A DNA stretch of 64,000 nt from positions 186,001 through 250,000 of the forward strand of contig NZ_JAHLLW010000001.1 in assembly GCF_019426345.1 (NCBI RefSeq), given 5' to 3'. The notes beneath the pieces were generated by a model. It was given only the letters and a program-made list of their open reading frames with translations. It was not told the origin of the DNA and did not search any database. This DNA is from Marinomonas lutimaris (lineage in GTDB: Bacteria > Pseudomonadota > Gammaproteobacteria > Pseudomonadales > Marinomonadaceae). This document shows, one piece after another, positions 62,416 through 64,000 of this stretch. Numbering within the stretch: the first letter of the stretch is position 1; each line of letters starts with the position of its first letter. Position numbers and translations under genes: made by a program.

Positions 62416-64000
62416 TGTCTATTCTAGGTAAATTATCTTTAGATGCGATTCCATTTCATGAGCCAATTCTGATTGTAACATTTAGTGTTATTGCAATCGG
62501 CGCATTGGCTCTTGCTTTCTTGCTTATCAAGTACAACTTGCTTGGTATTCTTTGGAGAGATTGGCTAACATCGATAGACCATAAACGTCTTGGTGTAATG
62601 TACATCGTACTTGCACTTATCATGCTGCTCCGTGGTTTCTCGGACGCCATCATGATGCGTCTGCAATTAGCGTTAGCGACAAATGGTGATCCAGGTTATC
62701 TACCACCTCATCACTATGACCAAGTCTTCACGGCTCACGGCGTTATCATGATCATCTTTATGGCGATGCCATTCATGATTGGTCTGATGAACATCGTTGT
62801 TCCTTTACAGATTGGTGCTCGTGACGTTGCGTTCCCGTTCCTAAACAACCTTAGCTTCTGGCTAACGGCTGGTGGTGCGATTCTAATCAACATCTCCCTA
62901 TTCGTAGGTGAATTTGCTAAGACTGGTTGGGTGGCTTATCCTCCATTGGCAGGCTTGGAGTTCAGTCCGGATGTTGGGGTTGATTACTACATCTGGGCGC
63001 TGCAGATATCCGGGATAGGTACGACTTTAACTGCTGTTAACTTCTTGGCAACAGTGTTTAAAATGCGTGCTCCTGGCATGAAATTGATGGATATGCCGAT
63101 CTTCACTTGGACCTGTACTTGGGCCAACATCTTGATCGCTGCATCATTCCCAATTTTGACTGCTGTACTAGCAATGTTGACACTTGACCGTTACTTAGAC
63201 TTCCACTTCTTCACGAATGATGGCGGCGGTAACTCAATGATGTATATCAACTTGTTCTGGGCGTGGGGTCACCCTGAGGTGTACATCCTTGTGCTTCCAG
63301 CATTTGGTATCTTCTCTGAAGTTGTGTCTACCTTTACTGGTAAGCGCTTGTTCGGCTACAAATCTATGGTTTGGGCGACAGCATCGATTTCCATTCTTGG
63401 TTTCATCGTATGGCTTCACCATTTCTTTACTATGGGTTCAAGCGCGAACGTTAATGCCTTCTTTGGTGTGATGACAATGATCATCGCGGTACCGACGGGT
63501 GTGAAACTGTTTAACTGGTTGTTCACTATGTACCGTGGTCGCCTTCGTGTGACTGTGCCGGTTCTTTGGACACTTGGTTTCATGGTGACTTTCACTATCG
63601 GCGGTATGACTGGTGTACTACTTGCAGTACCTGGTGCTGACTATGTATTGCATAACAGCTTGTTCTTGATTGCTCACTTCCATAACACCATCATTGGTGG
63701 TGCGGTATTTGGCTATCTAGCTGGTTTTGTTTTCTGGTTCCCGAAAGTGATGGGCTTCCACCTTAACGTTAAGTTGGGTAAAGCGGCATTCTGGTGTTGG
63801 TTAGTTGGTTTCTTCATGGCCTTTATGCCTTTGTACGTTCTAGGCTTCTTGGGCATGACTCGTCGTCTAAACCACACTGATAATCCTGATTGGAACATTT
63901 GGTTGTATATCGCTTTGGTGGGTGCATTCATCATCATGGCCGGTATTATCTGCCAGTTGCTACAGCTATATGTCAGCTTCCGTGACCGTAAACAAAATTT
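62415..64000 (+). CDS. cyoB: Cytochrome bo3 ubiquinol oxidase subunit I, 3' end outside window
   Basis: 528 codons are visible of a protein usually near 660 residues; the frame is open to the right edge. It is the heme-copper catalytic subunit that oxidises ubiquinol, reduces O2 and pumps protons. Landmarks in order: the quinone site [10 protein letters not shown], heme ligand in FTAHGVIMI, the His-Tyr cross-link region WGHPEVYI, the CuB histidines in HHFFTMG, and heme ligands in [13 protein letters not shown] at 62415 overlaps the cyoA stop, so translation is coupled. Confidence 0.96.
   Translation, partial: MSILGKLSLDAIPFHEPILIVTFSVIAIGALALAFLLIKYNLLGILWRDWLTSIDHKRLGVMYIVLALIMLLRGFSDAIMMRLQLALATNGDPGYLPPHHYDQVFTAHGVIMIIFMAMPFMIGLMNIVVPLQIGARDVAFPFLNNLSFWLTAGGAILINISLFVGEFAKTGWVAYPPLAGLEFSPDVGVDYYIWALQISGIGTTLTAVNFLATVFKMRAPGMKLMDMPIFTWTCTWANILIAASFPILTAVLAMLTLDRYLDFHFFTNDGGGNSMMYINLFWAWGHPEVYILVLPAFGIFSEVVSTFTGKRLFGYKSMVWATASISILGFIVWLHHFFTMGSSANVNAFFGVMTMIIAVPTGVKLFNWLFTMYRGRLRVTVPVLWTLGFMVTFTIGGMTGVLLAVPGADYVLHNSLFLIAHFHNTIIGGAVFGYLAGFVFWFPKVMGFHLNVKLGKAAFWCWLVGFFMAFMPLYVLGFLGMTRRLNHTDNPDWNIWLYIALVGAFIIMAGIICQLLQLYVSFRDRKQN

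Overview
The window reads as chromosomal DNA of a marine gammaproteobacterium, most likely Oceanospirillales and Marinomonas-like. This is inferred from the several TRAP transporters, the proteobacterial housekeeping genes (hslR, cysQ, hemF, aroE, lpxM, cyoAB) and moderate G+C. No rRNA, tRNA, CRISPR array, prophage or insertion sequence was found. Most of the window is accessory metabolism: substrate-uptake and catabolic operons, each beside its own regulator.

Region by region. 1-3.9 kb: the 3' end of dprA, hslR, cysQ, and a TetR regulator divergent from a fabF-type ketoacyl-ACP synthase. 3.9-9.2 kb: a TRAP transporter operon, a frameshifted chemoreceptor gene with a structured leader, and a LysR gene. 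9.2-18 kb: a hexuronate/aldonate operon (GntR regulator, ManD, RspB-like dehydrogenase, TRAP transporter, UxuB, UxuA) with several copies of an operator palindrome. 18-22.3 kb: a LysR gene, a small DUF1127 gene and gabD-gabT for GABA use. 22.5-26 kb: iron uptake (binding protein, remnant of a lost TonB receptor, intact TonB receptor). 26-30.1 kb: 4-hydroxyproline catabolism with a GntR gene and a REP/BIME-like repeat. 30.4-35.3 kb: a sugar/inositol-type cluster with LacI control and a lone binding protein. 35.3-41.6 kb: lpd, TetR, lpxM, hemF, aroE and a DUF482 protein. 41.6-44.6 kb: the NO-detoxification pair hmp/norR, with NorR boxes and a sigma-54 promoter visible. 44.6-47.1 kb: an A+T-rich restriction-modification island (Eco29kI-type GIY-YIG nuclease, C5 methylase, unknown third gene). 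47.2-54.1 kb: MATE exporter, a second AroE-like dehydrogenase, and an LldR-type regulator divergent from a D-lactate dehydrogenase. 54.1-54.3 kb: a compound repeat (two long inverted repeats around a 9-bp tandem array). 54.4-60.6 kb: TauE-type exporter, LysR, DUF2798, Na+/alanine symporter, and a flavin oxidase-like gene divergent from a MocR regulator. 60.7-64 kb: a small membrane protein and the start of the cytochrome bo3 operon (cyoA, cyoB, cut by the window end).

Functional links. The hexuronate operon takes up an aldonate or uronate and converts it through D-fructuronate and D-mannonate to 2-keto-3-deoxygluconate; the kinase and aldolase that follow are not here. The hydroxyproline operon should end at alpha-ketoglutarate semialdehyde, but its dedicated dehydrogenase is missing. 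In three transporter operons a hairpin directly follows the binding-protein gene, a layout that would give more binding protein than downstream products. dprA and hemF-aroE, usually close together in gammaproteobacteria, lie 38 kb apart, so the catabolic genes between them probably entered by insertion or rearrangement.
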